Assembly: GCF_002078875.1 (NCBI RefSeq)
Contig: NC_034410.1
Location: 81,218,528 to 81,282,527 of the forward strand
Length of the DNA stretch: 64,000 nt
Source: Numida meleagris
Taxonomy: Eukaryota; Chordata; Aves; Galliformes; Numididae
Direction of reading: 5' to 3'
Made by a program: the position numbers and the translations under genes. This document shows, piece by piece, positions 14,178 through 28,449 of this stretch (within the stretch, counting starts at the first letter, position 1; each line of letters starts with the position of its first letter). The notes under the pieces were generated by a model. It was given only the letters and a program-made list of their open reading frames with translations, searched no databases and was not told the DNA's origin.

Positions 14178-14926
14178 CAGAGTTCAATTCAAGCTTTAAA
14201 GTTATTTGTACTGATATTTATTCAAGGTGTACAGGAAATACATAATACTCATATCTTGCTGATCAGTATAAATAGAGATTACAGTCTGAGTCTTATTGTC
14301 ACATATTTGCTTCAGTGTTACCGCTAATTAAGTAAGTAAATTTATCGATCATTTTCTTCCTAGTTTTACCAAACATCACTGAAAATGTTAATTTTAATTC
14401 CACTTATAGCCAGAGATAGTCTGTATCTCTGTTGATCTGGGAAAATTCAAAGGCTATCAGGCAATTCAATTTCAATGACAATTTCTTCATAGTTTTAGTT
14501 CTGGTAGACAAAAATAAAAACACTCCACTATACTGTTCAGTGGAGAAGTAATAATGGATTCACAAATGAAAATATGGATTTACACATTTCAAATCCTAAT
14601 GGTCCACACTTTACTCATTATGAAATATATTGCTTCTTGAAATGTACCATTTGAAGATATCTCCTTCCTGCCAATATGTTTTAAGAAAAATAATAATCCT
14701 GCAAATAACTTAAGGTTCTGTTACTGCAGAATGTGTTAAGTCTACAGGTTAAGATTACAAGAATATTGCCAAAATATTGCCTAACTACAACCTCTAGCTT
14801 TCCATATGAAGGCTGGACCAGGCTTGTGAGGTGACAAAATTAAAACTTGCTTCCCTAGAAAAGAACATCCCACTTTCAGGATAATTCCGATTCAGGACAT
14901 GAAATGCTTGCTTTGGAAGATACATT

Positions 14927-15180
14927 AATGATCACCCAGCTCCAATCCCCCTGTCGTGGGCAGGGATGCCCCCCACCAGCTCAGGCTGCCCAGGGCCCCA
15001 TCCAGTCTGTCCTTGAGTGCCTCCAGGGATGGGGAACCCACAGCTTCTCCAGGCAACCTGTTCCAGTACCTTACCACACTCTTAGTGGTGAGGCAGTGGT
15101 TTCCCCCCTAACACCTAACTTAAATCTCCCTTCTTTTAGGTTAAAAATGTTCCCCCTGGCCCTATCACTTTCAGACTACG
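14927..15180 (-). mobile_element. CR1 LINE 3' fragment
   Basis: The plus strand reads as antisense CR1: atgatcacccagctcc near 14927, then ggctgcccagggcccc, ttgagtgcctccaggg, and cccctggccctatcac near 15155. These are the last few hundred bases of the CR1 3' region. The terminal octamer repeat is not intact. No coding capacity remains. Confidence 0.85.
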
Positions 15181-17512
15181 TAAAAAAAAAAATGGTCTCC
15201 ATCTTGTTTATAAGTTCCCTTTAAATACTGAAAAGATATCTATGAGATAGATATATTTCTTAAGAGTGATAATAGACTGGGTAGTCTATTTGAAAAAGTT
15301 AGTAAAGCAAAACTCCACCACTTTTCAGCAGTGTTTCATTTGCATAAAGGCAGAACAGTCTGGTCCTGATGCATGCTGAGCACATCTGTTAAGGTGCTGA
15401 AGGCAGTCAATTGCAATCAGCCCGCCTGCCAAAGCCATTCTTAGTTCTGGTGTAGAAAAGGATGGCATGGGTCATGTGCATGCCTTCTTCCAGCCCAGCT
15501 GGGGAGTACTTGAACTCATTAATACACTACAGATATGCCAAGTTATTTCAGCATTGTTACAATAACTACATAACGTACAGCTCTTTGGAAGCTGTATTTG
15601 CCAAGAAGATTAGAGTTAATTCTTCACGCCTTCATTTCATACTCTATTATCACATCTTATTTGTAGGATTTAGTCTCTGGATTTATTTGTTATCACACTG
15701 TAAGCTTGGAAATAACAAGGGTTTCATTACCACCTAAATTGTATCATCAAGTTCTCCTCCGTACGTTTGTTGCCTTTACTGAGTGTTGGTAAGTATATTT
15801 TAACTACGCAATTTACAGTGGGCTGGGTTTTTGTGTGTGTTTTTTTTTCCCTTTCTCGAAGTCACTGTTACTTTGGAAAAGCACAACATAAAATGCAAAC
15901 AGGCTTGCTTACAGTTATAGAAGTGCATATCACAACCTGTTCTGTTCTAACTGCTCAGATATGTGTGTTTGTGTAATGTCTCTTCAGGCAGTACTAGGAC
16001 TCTGGCAGATGGTAAGTTTTTCACACAGCACTGTGAGTAAAAACTCAGCTTTGCCAAGAGGTGGGAAGGAAGAACTGATGGGGAGTGAACTAAAATTCAA
16101 CCTGTAAGCTCTGGAAGGCAACTGTTATCTTTTACGATCTCATATTAATTGCTTCAATACTAGAAATCTCTGATGAATTGATTTAGCACTCTTACCCCAG
16201 GGTATCCATTCATATTTACATGGTTTGTTGCATATTATTAAGTTTACCTGACAGTTTTTAATATCAGTGCTTTATTTTAACACAAACCATGGAAATCTGC
16301 TGCATCAGGAACAAAAATACTGTAACCTTTCTTGTACAGAAATGTAATAGCCTAATTTTAATAGTGAAACAGATTCATTTCTCTTTGTCCTTTGAGTCCA
16401 CAGCAAAGCTCATGGAGTATACATATCAAGCTATAACCAACATTGGAAAAGAAGGTTCCCTTCAAATGATTTTCTCCTCACTGTGCCATCAGGACTACAC
16501 AATCCACAGCTGCAAAATGTTCTCAGATGTTAGACCACAATGAACCTCAGAGAGACTTTAATGAAGTCAGTACTTACCTCCCCAGCAGATTAACACCTTC
16601 AAAGACTTGCCATAATTTAATATGTTTAAGTTGCTTGGTATCAAATATAACAGTAAATTTAGCTTTCTCAAGGAAGAAAAGTAGTCCTTTTTGTGTAATG
16701 ACACTTTTCACATGGCAGAGAGCAGGGATTAGTGCAAATAACAGCTGTGGTAAAACCCTAAGAGTTTAAAAAACATTTTTTTTTACATTCAAATGCTTCT
16801 AATAAAGTCCCCTGAATAGAGGAAAGGCAGCAGCATTACAATTCTATGTAAAAAGTCAAGAACTATAAGGAAAATAGGTTAAATGATAGCCCAGACACTA
16901 GCCTAGGACTGTGATTCAATATGACTGATTTCCAGCCCTTTGCTCCACTACTATTTTCCAGTTAGTGATTTGCAGACTCCGGGGGAGGAGTGGCCTATGA
17001 ACAAATTCTTACTAACCTATGAAAGAAGACCTGGAAATGTTAGGTAGTTTTTCTTATTCAGAAATGTGGACAAGTGACAACTCTGGAAGAAGCCTCATCC
17101 TCCTTAAAAAAAAAGTCATATAATACAGACTGAAACCAAAACTTATTATCTTTTTTTGAAATCTACTGGTAGCCATTTTTTGATAACTAAAACCTGCAAG
17201 AAACATACGCAAACCTCTATAGTTAATTGTTCTGTACATTTTTGAGAAGTGAGGTGATCAAATCTATCAACCTGTATGTTCTGCTCACTGCTTACATGAT
17301 GATACAGTATTTCCAATGACATTCTAAATTACCATCAATGTGATACAACAAGCCTTTCACAGAATTTATGATACCATTAATTAGTTAGATATAGGTTGTT
17401 TAGATTAGCTGGACATTATATTCTCATTGTATGTATTCATAATTTCCTACTCACTTTTTCAAAGTTGAAGAACATAAAATACACCACATTTATTTTAAAG
17501 TATCCTGGCTGA
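15181..17512. other. AT-rich DNA with no recognisable gene
   Basis: No coding, RNA or transposon signal was recognised. The overlapping short frames around 16289-16769 have no motif and no splice context that could be defended. Confidence 0.5.
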
Positions 17513-18061
17513 TATGTAGATCACTCTGAAAGTAAAGTATCCTATTTATTTCCATGGAAAATACAACCAATAAAAAGAGCACAATAACACTATTTGATAA
17601 AGCAAAATCTCAACTGCAAAACACTATTTTTCAATAGTCACCACCATTAGCTATATGCTTTCACCGGTGATGAAGAAGAGCCTGCATGCCGCACTCATAA
17701 AAATCTGCACCAGTGGAGGTGACTCTCTGTCAACACAGATGAAATGCACCAGCCACCACCTCACTGTCCTCACATCCACTGGTTGGTCTCCGCAAGCACT
17801 CGGTAAGCACTGATGTATGCCTATGGATATTTTTCTGGATGCAGGAATTCAGTGACACACCTTTGCTTCATCTGCATTTCCATGTCAGATGCCATTTTGT
17901 CAGACTGCCCCTCTGCTGTCATCTGTTACACAGCAACAAAATGTAATGGAATATTGGAGGGAAGGTTCAACATCTACTGCCATACTACCAACATCTGCCT
18001 CTGAAGCCATGGGCTAACATAATAAAATAGGAGGCATTACTTTTGGAGCAGTCTTCATGTA
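17513..18061 (-). mobile_element. Internally deleted mariner element, copy 1
   Basis: Terminal inverted repeats are visible. The left end carries a tcctatttatttcc-type sequence with tctgaaag before it, and the right end carries aaaataggaggcattacttt. TA lies at the left end. Read on the minus strand, the interior holds a decayed N-terminal DNA-binding stretch of a mariner transposase joined directly to its extreme C-terminus (pattern around AGADFYE, then IANGGDY). The whole catalytic DDD part is missing. At about 550 bp it is under half a full mariner. The family resembles the chicken mariner known as Galluhop; that name is from memory. Confidence 0.82.
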
Positions 18062-18541
18062 ACTCTCTGTTTTGATTAATATACAGGAATCACTTGCACG
18101 GACCACAACCGAAAAGTAATTCAACTATTAGTTGTAACTGTTACATTGTAATTGCAGTCAGTGAGGAATATAATTATTAAATTTAAGTACCTGATGCTTG
18201 CCTGTAGGTGACTACAATGGAATTGCCAGGTCACAGCCTGAACCAGGAGGTAGGCACCCTGGTTGAGCACTGAGTACCTGGAGTGGGGGAGCCTAGATCC
18301 ATCCTTCCTCTCTCTCCCTCTCAGGGTGCTTCTGGGAGCGTGTATGCACTCAGTGCCCAAGCAGTTTACCTCCTGCCCTTCCCCTTCTGGCATGCCAGAG
18401 TTTGAACTGGAGAAAGCTGCATTCCTCAGCTCACCCTTTTTTTCCAAACTGTTGCTGGGAGGGGTGAGTTAATTCCTCTTTCTTTGCTATCTTGTTCTAT
18501 AGCGCCTGTATCTCAAATAAAGGCTCTATCATCACTTCTGT

Positions 18542-18952
18542 TTGCCTTACAGTGACACCGCTACTTCTGGTGAAGATGCCACTATATCTCCATTACTAAA
18601 CATTATTCTTCCAGAAACATGCCATTCTCAGAGGAAGTCCCCCATCTTCTCACAAGTGAGAACATACAGGAAAAAGGATACTTGCAGTGCTTTTGGCAGA
18701 GGAAGCTGTTCAGAGCCAGAAATTTTAGGGAAACAGAATGGTTCCTTATGTGACAGGAACAAACGTAAAAGATTTCAGAAAGAAATCTGTAACTGCCAGC
18801 TTAACTGTACATGGGTCAACAGCGTTCATTGCAAAAGGGGGCAAAAGGGGCAAAAGAGCTCCACTTCTTGTATTATTTATAGGCAATCAAAGCACTGTAC
18901 CCCAGAGATGAATAAAAGTTTTCAAAAAATCTGCTTGCCCTTTTCATGGTGA
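18542..18952 (+). other. Orphan 136-codon open frame, function unknown
   Basis: This is an open frame of 136 codons, rich in Ser, Lys and Cys, with a CNCQLNC cluster. It has no signal peptide and no recognisable domain. It contains a short GCAAAAGGG tandem near 18831-18857. Upstream, C/T-rich sequence and AATAAAGG near 18516 resemble the R-U5 part of an old LTR, so it may be degraded retroviral interior. Its length in otherwise stop-rich DNA is modest, and chance is plausible. Confidence 0.15.
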
Positions 18953-21900
18953 GAGCCATTGCAGTAACACGATACGCGTTCTGTCCTGTTCTGCTTTCTG
19001 TTGCAATGCTCTAGTTGGACAAACAAAATAATTAATAGCAAGTCAGTTATCTGAATTCCTCCTCTTAGCAAACTAACTGTAGTTAGTGCTCACAAACTAT
19101 AGAATAAAAGTAGAATATAAACTAATACACGATAGTTCTACCAGATACCACATCTCACATTTCCTATAGAGTAGTTATCATTCATATGATTCAGTCAAAA
19201 CTATTTATGTTGCACAGATAGACTGTAATCTCTATAAAGTAAATCTTCAGAGAAAATCTAGTTTAACACACACAAATAATAGTAATAATAGTAACACCCT
19301 TCTCTCATATAGTAAATCACAAGTTTGTATTTTATTTGTAAGCCAGATAACTATTTGTGAGACACCTAATTCTTCTAAAAGTTGGCACAGTTACATGATT
19401 TATCAGTGAGCATTAAATACCAATAGTCCCTTTCCAAAGGAGCGCTCTCTAGTCTGTATATATAATGATCTATTAATTACAATTACATAAAATAATATAG
19501 CCTGAAACAATACACATTATCAACTAAGCAGCATAACAACATGCATTTTTAATTCTTTTATTTATTTTATGTGAGTTTCTTCTTTTTGCACAGGTGTCTC
19601 CCGTTTAGTTTCTTTTCCAAAACACAATTACTTTTCAGTTTTTCTTCAAGTTCTATTTATTCAGACAAGAGACTCAGGTCCATTTTGTAAGAATAAGAGT
19701 TCATGAGTTTTGGTTAGTCATGGACACAGCATGCTTGATATCACTGAACTAACTAGGAGGCATTAAATAGAACTCTTGCAAAACACATCTTTCAGACTGG
19801 ATTTTCCTGAATTTTGGAAATCTCCTGATCTGCTCCATAATTACAAATGAAACATAGTAACAATGATTCATTTAGAGTAATGAAACAACAGAGAACTACT
19901 TTTTTTTGGAATGCATTATTTCTCTTCTCTTGTTGAACCTTCTATACATTTTTTCTAGTTTATATATTTCGAGTATTAGTTGGGAAGCAGAGTGATTTCC
20001 TTACTAATACTTGTATCACATACATGAGAAGCTGCAGACTCCTCTGTTTTGCAGCTAAGAACACAGCAAATATAGGTAGTAAGAACAGCATTTCTGACAT
20101 GTCTAAAAAGCCTCTATTGCTAACAGCTGACTGTACATTATCTTCCATGCAAATCCAGCAGATTATTTATCATATTTTATTACATTTTTGTATATAAGAA
20201 AATATTGCACATATACTTAATGCAGGAAATATGCTATGCTGGAGTCCAAAACTACTAACTTTCTTTTGTCTGTTCTTTAGCCCCAAAAGTTCAAGATCTC
20301 TTTCCAAAATCAAACTAACAGAAATATGGAATTTACAAAACATCATTTTGATCACCTTCATCCCAGGACAGGACTGTTTTCATTAGCATTAAGGATTCTA
20401 ATTTTAAATATACAAGGTTTTTTTTTTTTTTTTTTGAATGCCCTGCCTCTCATGGTTAATTCCTCAGCTTAGAAGAATGATTTAATACTTGCCTTGCACA
20501 CCCTTTTTCATTTGAATTATTTTAACTAATAAGAAATCTTCTCTTGGGCTTAAATCACTATTTGCTCTGTGATCTAATCATATACCCACACCTATTTTAG
20601 ATTAATGAAGACATATTTAATACATCTTAAACTCCTTATAAACCAATCCTCCAATTTTCCCTAATCTTATTAGCCACTGATTACATTTATATCAAATTAA
20701 TTAATCTTTAACAAATACACATAATGAATTATGTTCTAGGAAATAGGTGATAATATTAACTTTAATTGGGTGGGTATGCTCACTCCATGTTGTAGATTTG
20801 TTTTTCTATTTTCATTTTTAAGCAAGTTTTATATAAGCTATCTGGAGTCTGACAGCTCCCAGTATTCAGTATGGGAAGGAGAACAACATCGGATGCAAAT
20901 TCACTGCAGATATTAAACTACAAATTCACATCTGATATCAATTACACTGCTGTTTTTTGTATGCCAGCAATTTTTTTGAAATTCTGAAGAGTCCATCATT
21001 TAACTGAGCACAAAGCTCCTTCAGTCACAGTAAAAAAAAAAAGAAAGTGCTAGGAGTGAAAGTTTTCCAAACTTTCTCCAACCATCAAATTTGTACTCTA
21101 GAATGTTTTCATGTTTCCATGAAACTAGATCATGAAAAGCTAGTTAATTTAGAGCACAACTCTTTTTAGCTTTATATAGCCATTAAAATGTTAAAATAAT
21201 GTACAGCTAGTGTGCATTTTCAAAGCTATATTTGATGAAATAGGTTTCCAGTCTTTTCTCTCTTTTTTTACTATTTTTTTTTTTCTGCCAAGATCTTTAA
21301 TTGACAAGAACATTTTACATTCATGCAAGCCTACAGATATAGGTAATATTCTGACTAATAACCACCTGAGGAAGACCCAGATTTCGTTTTATTCTTTAAC
21401 TTATGACTGGAAAAAGTAATTCCAGATGAAATGCAATTAGGCAGCAACATGCACAGCAATATTTATGAATTTATGAGTTCAGTATCTGGAACATTTTATC
21501 TGAAACATTTGTCCAGAAAAAGTGTAAGTGAGAGTTGTAATGCAGGATCATTTTTAGTCAGGTTTTAAAAGATGTTATAACTGTTTCAAAAGACACAATA
21601 ATTATTTCCAGGCTAATGATGGATACGTTTCTTAACCAGAAACAATTTACTAATTCACAATCAGTTACACAGAATTTCTGTTTCTTGTAACATCTCTTTC
21701 TCTTTGGTAGTATGTGTTGCATTTGTGATATTATAAGGGATTCTCAGCATTAATATTTTTACCTCAAAAATTGTTTCCTATGTCTACCAGTTAAACTGAA
21801 CATCACCAGCAATAGTCACACTTGACCTAAGCTGAATCTCAGATTATTTTGTTTAATTCTTGATTTAAGGATCAGGGTTTCACAAGATAATATTTTGGGG

Positions 21901-24900
21901 AGTAGCCAATTAGCAGGTAAATGGCTTAGCATAGATAACACCTTCATAAGTAGAGCAAGATCAAAGTAATGAAAAGACTTCATGTTTCTGTTCTTTCTCT
22001 GTTTTAAGGAAGAATGCACTGCAGACAAAGAGAGAGACTGAAATCTCTAGAGAACGGCCTCTGTTATCCTGATGTAAGTGCCTGTACTGATGAGACGAAG
22101 ATGAAGGTGCCCAGACCATAACAACACTCCAATATATAGTTCTAATAACAGCTAAAAGAAAGACAATATAAATTTCAGCCCCCTGTGCATGAACAATAAA
22201 GAGCAAACATGGAATATAATCTTAAAGTGACAGCCAGCTCATTGAATTTATGCTGGTCACTCTTCTGCTGGAAAATATTTCTTGCAGACAAAGATAGACA
22301 AGAGCTCAAGATTACAATTACTTCATGAAATTTATACATGGCCAAAACAAACGGAAGCTAGCAGTTGCTCTGACACCATATAAAATGTTAGCAAACATAT
22401 TCAAAACACATAAACATGAATTTCTAAAGCTGAAAAGCAGCAGAACAATGAAAAGACCAAAGTTTTATAGTCCTTTAGAGAAACTTTCCAGGAGATTAAT
22501 TCTGAGGTTTAACCTAGCTAAATTTAGTATGTGAGCTGAGCACTTCGGATTAACTGAGGCTTTGAACCAGCATCCAAAATTCCAGTGAATCTCAGTGAAC
22601 GACTTGGAAAGTATTCAATACAAAATTTACTAAAAAAAAATAGTTTGCTAACTGGGTAATAAAACCAGTAAGAGATTTTCAATGAAACCAGAAAGGAGTA
22701 TATTTGAAGTTTTCACCAGTGTAGGAAATTCAACTAATACAGACTAAGTATAGTGTATTTTCAATTATGTTACAAGCTAAGGTCTAAAGGCCTAAAGTTT
22801 CAATCCTAAAGTTAGGTAATAAATGGTAAAGACAACTCGTGAAATATCTGAAACAGATTTTAAGACTGTGCTATGAATATACTTCACCTAACTTTTACAA
22901 TGGAATGAAAAAGCATTTTGACAATCAATCAAATCAATAAAAAATTGCAAGCTCAGAAGAAATAGAATCTAGTTCTCTGTCAAATATTTGATACTTGACA
23001 ATTACTGCATGAGAAACAGCATTCCAAAAACAACAAACATCAGTTTGAGTGTCGTCCAGGTTAGATTTGTATATCCTGAAGTTTTGTGAGGACTAAAGCA
23101 TTCTCTTCAATAGCAGGAGAATATTTGAACACCAGACAGGCTGAGCAATAACATATGCAGTTAAACCTGGTGGAATAATGAAGTGTATGAACTATAGCCA
23201 CATGGAGACCAATAAGAAAAATTTGTTCTATTAAGCACTTAGGATGTTGAGCCACTAAGTATGCTAATTACTCCCCAGTGTATGGTAGATTGAAGTGAAT
23301 GGTTTACCTAAAATTACCCAGCATCTGTTATGTGCCAATGAGAGTTTTTATCATCTTTCTTAACTGAGAACAGCATCATCACGTGTGCCATCCTGTATGA
23401 AGCAACTCAGAATGATTTCAGTCTTCCTTCTACGCATGGTAAGATTTTCAGTGTAATGACATATTACAAAAGAGCAATGTTCATGATTCTAATAGAAGAT
23501 TTGAACCATATAGCTCAACCTGCTTAAATAACTTTATCTACATTAAACAGAAATGGGAAACAACAGATAGGCAAAAAAAATGTATAATCATAATCTGCAA
23601 AAGAACATGATAATTTTAAGCTCATCTTTTTGTTTTTGAAGGAAGTATCAACACATTCTTTCAGAGAATAGCTGAGCAACCGCTTATGATACAGGAAAGC
23701 CCCTTTATGTTAGGTCCACATTCAGACAAACTGGGAAATGGAGGGATGTGGAGAAAGGAGGGACATTGTTATCTTTTATAACTCCACACTTCAGTGAGTG
23801 AAAAAGGAGGGAAGAAGGAATCCACGCAGTGTGACATCCTGAATGTTCCAGGCATCTAGAAAAAGGTTCTCTAAATAAGATAATATTAAATAACAATGGC
23901 CATGACATCAAATGATCATCTAATCCATCCCACATGCTTCTCTTTTCTTTACAGTAATGAGACGCTGAGGGAAAGTAAATTTGTGCAGCCCTAAGAAATA
24001 CATATTTTTCTCATTTCTGGATAGCTAAACAACTACAAAGGCCAGCAAGGGAGGAGACAGAGTGACGTCAGTCTTTAGATACCCATCCCAAACCTCTCTA
24101 GTCATAGAGAAATCCAGAGAAGAGGCCAGCAGCCAGTCTTCAATAACCTTGTACAAGAATGAAGGCAAGGGAGAAACTCTGTTTCACATAACTTAGATGG
24201 GCTGTGTCAAATCACAAATCAAATCATATTGCCTGTAGGCAATGTATGCCTGCTTCAATTTGAGAAGTAATCATTCTTAACTATTACCTGTGATAAATGG
24301 AAAAATAAAAGCAATAGGAATAAAACATTATGTCTCAGTCCAATAAATTCACAGTCCAGGTATTCAAAATTTAATAAAGGAAAATAAGAAAAATTATGAA
24401 AATTGAAATTTAGAAATTGATAAATAAACAAAATATTTAATTCCCTTTTGGTAGATTTTTTTCCTCAAAAAAACCCCAGAAAAATAGTCTTATTTTTTTT
24501 CTATTTCAACTGATGAGATTGAATTAAAAAAAAAGATCAATTTTTCTAGTTTAACTCAGTATTCAGTAATTCTCTCATATATTTGTTTATATGGAGGAAA
24601 TATTTACTCAGCATATTCAAATTGAATCAGTCCTTTTACTGTCTGCAAACATTGTAGCAATATGCAACTGTAAACGAACAAAAAAAAAAAACCACAAGAA
24701 TTTGCTAGCATACTATATCATTTTATTTCTATATCATGTCTCATTATTTATAAATATTTAAACCTGATTTTCAGGCATTTTTGTCCTTAATTTTTTAGCA
24801 CTCTATTCAAATAAGCTAATAAGAGAGTAAAACCTTATGACTGTAGAGAAAAACAAAATCAGCACACTCCTTTTGGAACAGACTTCTAATGATAATCAAA

Positions 24901-25077
24901 ACCATATTAAAAAGCAGCTAAGAATTTGAACAGAAATAAAAAAAATACAACTGTATGAGAAATTTGGAACTCTATAGCAACACAACAAAGTATGTTGCAC
25001 CAGCTACATCTTCCATCTGTCAAAGTACTAGAAAGTACAGATTAGAATTAAAAGTTACTAGAAAGCCTGATAAGAAT

Positions 25078-25347
25078 TTAAAAAGTTGCGTTATTTACCA
25101 TTAGTGACAGAAATAGAACAAACATTCCAGTACAAACCAAACAATAGATTCTGTCTTTCATTTTGATCATAAGTATACGAGAATTTTCATCAGGTAACTT
25201 GTCTGATAAGAGCTTCAGTATTGACATCAATGTGCTTCTATGCAGATTTAGTAGTGCTTGTATAGCAACAACAGCTGAATCTTCTTGCTCAAAAAATGTA
25301 AAGAAATTGTGAATAATCAAACCCCTGATGCACATTAGGTATTGCAC
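25078..25347 (-). other. Open frame that could hold a host exon (weak)
   Basis: The minus-strand frame encodes a helix-forming central part (for example ALLNLHRSTLMSILKLLSDK) followed by a hydrophobic stretch. A pyrimidine-rich run ending TTTTTTGAG lies at its 5' side and possible donors are CTG|GTTTGT-like or ATG|GTAAAT. Both splice signals are weaker than those at 11760-11892. No family was recognised. Confidence 0.15.
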
Positions 25348-28300
25348 CTACTGTTTGTTTTGTGGGCTGATTTACAGATAAATCTTAGGCATCTTCATCA
25401 CTGATGCAAAAAAAATACATTACCTTTACAGACAACTACTATCTGCTTAAATATCCACCATTTCTCAAAGGTGGTATAAGTTCTACGTAAATCAAGAGAA
25501 AATAAACAATGAGAAAAGGCTTGCTATGGAGGATTAGATGGAGCAGAGACAAAATCAAGGATATTTGACCAGACCAAACAGAGATAGAGCAGCACTGACG
25601 TATGACCTGCTTTAACATTAACTGGAACTAGGATGTTAAGACATGAACTTTAAGGCCTTGCAGCCAAAGTTCACAACACTTTTTAAATGGTAAGTTTCCT
25701 TAAAACTTCTGTCATCAAATGAAAACAAGGGAGACATGATGCTGGAATTCTAAACATTGAAATAATTATGGGCAATGTACAAGGCTGAGGCTGGTGACAG
25801 AGGAATTTTTATGCTTTGTTTTGCACTTTATATCTACATTGGATATGGATATTTTTTTTCCATTTTTCTCCAATGACGCATACAAAAGTTTTAATTTCTG
25901 TTCTGAATACTTAATATTTTGTACTGTTACTATGATGATTTTATAAAAATTTTCTGAAAAATGTTTTGTTTTCCATATTCAAAGGAGTCACACATATATC
26001 TTCATCTTTATGAGGTTTCAAGATGTTAACAAAAGTACCCAAAGCACAATCTGGATGTCCAGATTTTTAATAGATACTCAGGCATAATCATGATGACAGC
26101 TAGATAGTTATGTAAATAATAAGCATGGCTGCACATAAATAAATAGCCTCTTCTGAAATTTTGAGAGATAATTTACAGTTTAAAAAAGTGAAGAATGAGA
26201 TTTTAAAAGAATTTTATCTCTGTAAACTTAATCTTCAGTAGAATTACCCAGGAATTAAACTAGTGACTCAAATTTTATTTCTTAATTTCTCCTACGTGTC
26301 TTTTATGCAAGGATTAAACAATTTCACAACAGAGGGTCTTCTTACTTCCAAGAATCCTACCGATACCTATGAGCTCCTGATGTCTTATTAGCATTCTTCA
26401 TCAGCATATTTATATAATATCATAATTTTATTTCATCCAACTATTAGAATAAAATTTGATTTCTACCCTAGTCAAGGAATTCAGGCAACCACCTGCAGAT
26501 GTGCCAGGAAATCACTGTTGAAAACATCTTTTTATGTTTTCCATCTTTCTTATTTAGATTCCAATCTTCTTTTCTAAATTCAGTCACACTAGAATCTCCT
26601 TTGGCACTTCCAGTCACCTTCTTGCACACTTACACCTAATGTATGTAGTCTAGCTGCCATCTTTCCTGGTTTTTTGTTGTAGTTTTATTTGTTGTTTTGG
26701 TTTCTTTCCTATTCAACAAACCAGTATTCACATTCCAGATTCTATCTTTTACATTTCTTATCAGTTTGTCTAGCCTCACTTTCATCTTTCAGCATCATCT
26801 CAAACTTACATTTTTGTTTCAGAATACATATGGCTTAACATTTCTTAAGTTTCTTCTACACATGTATTTTGCCTTTTTTTTTCTAAACAATTCATGCTGC
26901 TTTTCTAAAGCTGCTCCAACTGTAAAATATGCCTATTCACAAGCAACTGAAGTTGAAAATTCCATCTTACATCTTGTTAATTCCAAATTATTCTCTGGTG
27001 GAAAGAAGAAAAAAATGTCTTTCTTTCCTTTAGTTTGATACTCAATTTTGCCCAAGTGGATGAACATCATTCAAAATCTGTACAAGTATAAAGCCAATTA
27101 TCATCAGTATCAGTAATGGAAAAGAAGAAGAGAATAAATATAATTATCCCAATAAACTCACCTACATGCAGGGATCATTTAATTAACCACCGTTCAAATC
27201 AAGTTTCACTTCATTCATTTTGTGATAGGCTGTGCTGAGACAACGCTCTGGTCCGATTATCAGTCTCTTACTTTTATAAGCAAACAGTCTGGTTCTGATC
27301 ACAAGCAAGATAGGACAACTAACAGACCAGATCTTACATCTAATTCAGTTGTGACAAAATTGAGTTTCCTCAAAACATCTAAAGCTTCTAAAAAGCCCCA
27401 AAAAATGAATGCTTACTTTAAATTATTTAACAAAACATGACATAAAATCGCAGTTCATTATTTTCCATTGTTAGGCACCAATAATGTTGTCAACACATAA
27501 GAGGTAGAAAAACTTGAAAAGCCAAAAGAATTCTTTTTTTATCTCAAGGTCCTTTAAAATCATTTTATATTTCTATTAAAAGTACTTTCCTACCACACAC
27601 AGAATATTACAGCAACTTCCCTTATTTTTTTATCATTTATCATAAATATGTAAACAGGGACCCAAACTGAGAGTTATGTAGTTTTGCATCCTCTACTGTG
27701 TATTTCTTCTCTACTTTTTATTATTCAGAGTGTCTCAGTTGGCAAATGAAGCAATCAAGTTTTTTCACATCTATCCATCTATGTATCCTCCTGCCCTTAG
27801 CTTAGAGAGGAATATGGTCTTTCCTCTAAACAATACAAATCAATGTAATTAAAGTGTATATGAGCACACGTAATGTGCTATAAGTTAGATGCTTTGGCTA
27901 GTAATGGAAACAATACTGCATACTATGTCTAATTCATGTATATTCTTTACTAAGTCTACCAACAACCAATATGTGCCCTATGGTTATGATAATACATCTT
28001 ATGTATTTACCACTAAGGTTAAATGATAAATATAAAACATTATTTCATTGACATTACTTTTAAGAAGTAGAAATCACAAACCTTGCAATTCCAAGTGCCT
28101 CGTATGGTCGCCAATTTCACATTTGAAGAAACATCACTGTGTTGATAAGTTTAGGCCTACAACATTATGATGTAATGTGTTTACTTATTAAAAAAATAAA
28201 ATTACTGGACCGCTAAGTGGGAATTCACACCCTTGCATGAAGAAAAACATTATTCTAAATCCAAGTCTGCTTAACACTGGTTTAGACTAAAAATACATTA

Positions 28301-28449
28301 ACCATAGTTATTTTCCATGCCAAAAAAGTACTAAGATCTCCAATAACATCCAATATTTTCAATAAATTGTTCAGCCCTAAAAGTCTCAATCCTAACTATT
28401 TAAGCAAGTGTGAGATGAGAATCTCCAAAAGAGATGAAAGTCATGAGAC

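Larger units (their letters stand above)
8130..14926. other. AT-rich DNA, mostly unique, with two weak exon candidates
   Basis: No transposon was recognised. The stretch contains simple repeats and the two exon-like segments listed separately (11760-11892 minus, 12534-12621 plus). Other open frames are short and low in complexity. Confidence 0.55.
18062..28449. other. Long AT-rich stretch with no firm gene
   Basis: No transposon or conserved gene was recognised. Two points stand out. First, 18200-18960 is less AT-rich, carries an AATAAA near 18516 and is followed by a 136-codon open frame. Second, a minus-strand open frame lies at 25078-25347. Both are listed separately. A T run lies at 20418-20435 and several short A runs are scattered through the stretch. 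Confidence 0.5.
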
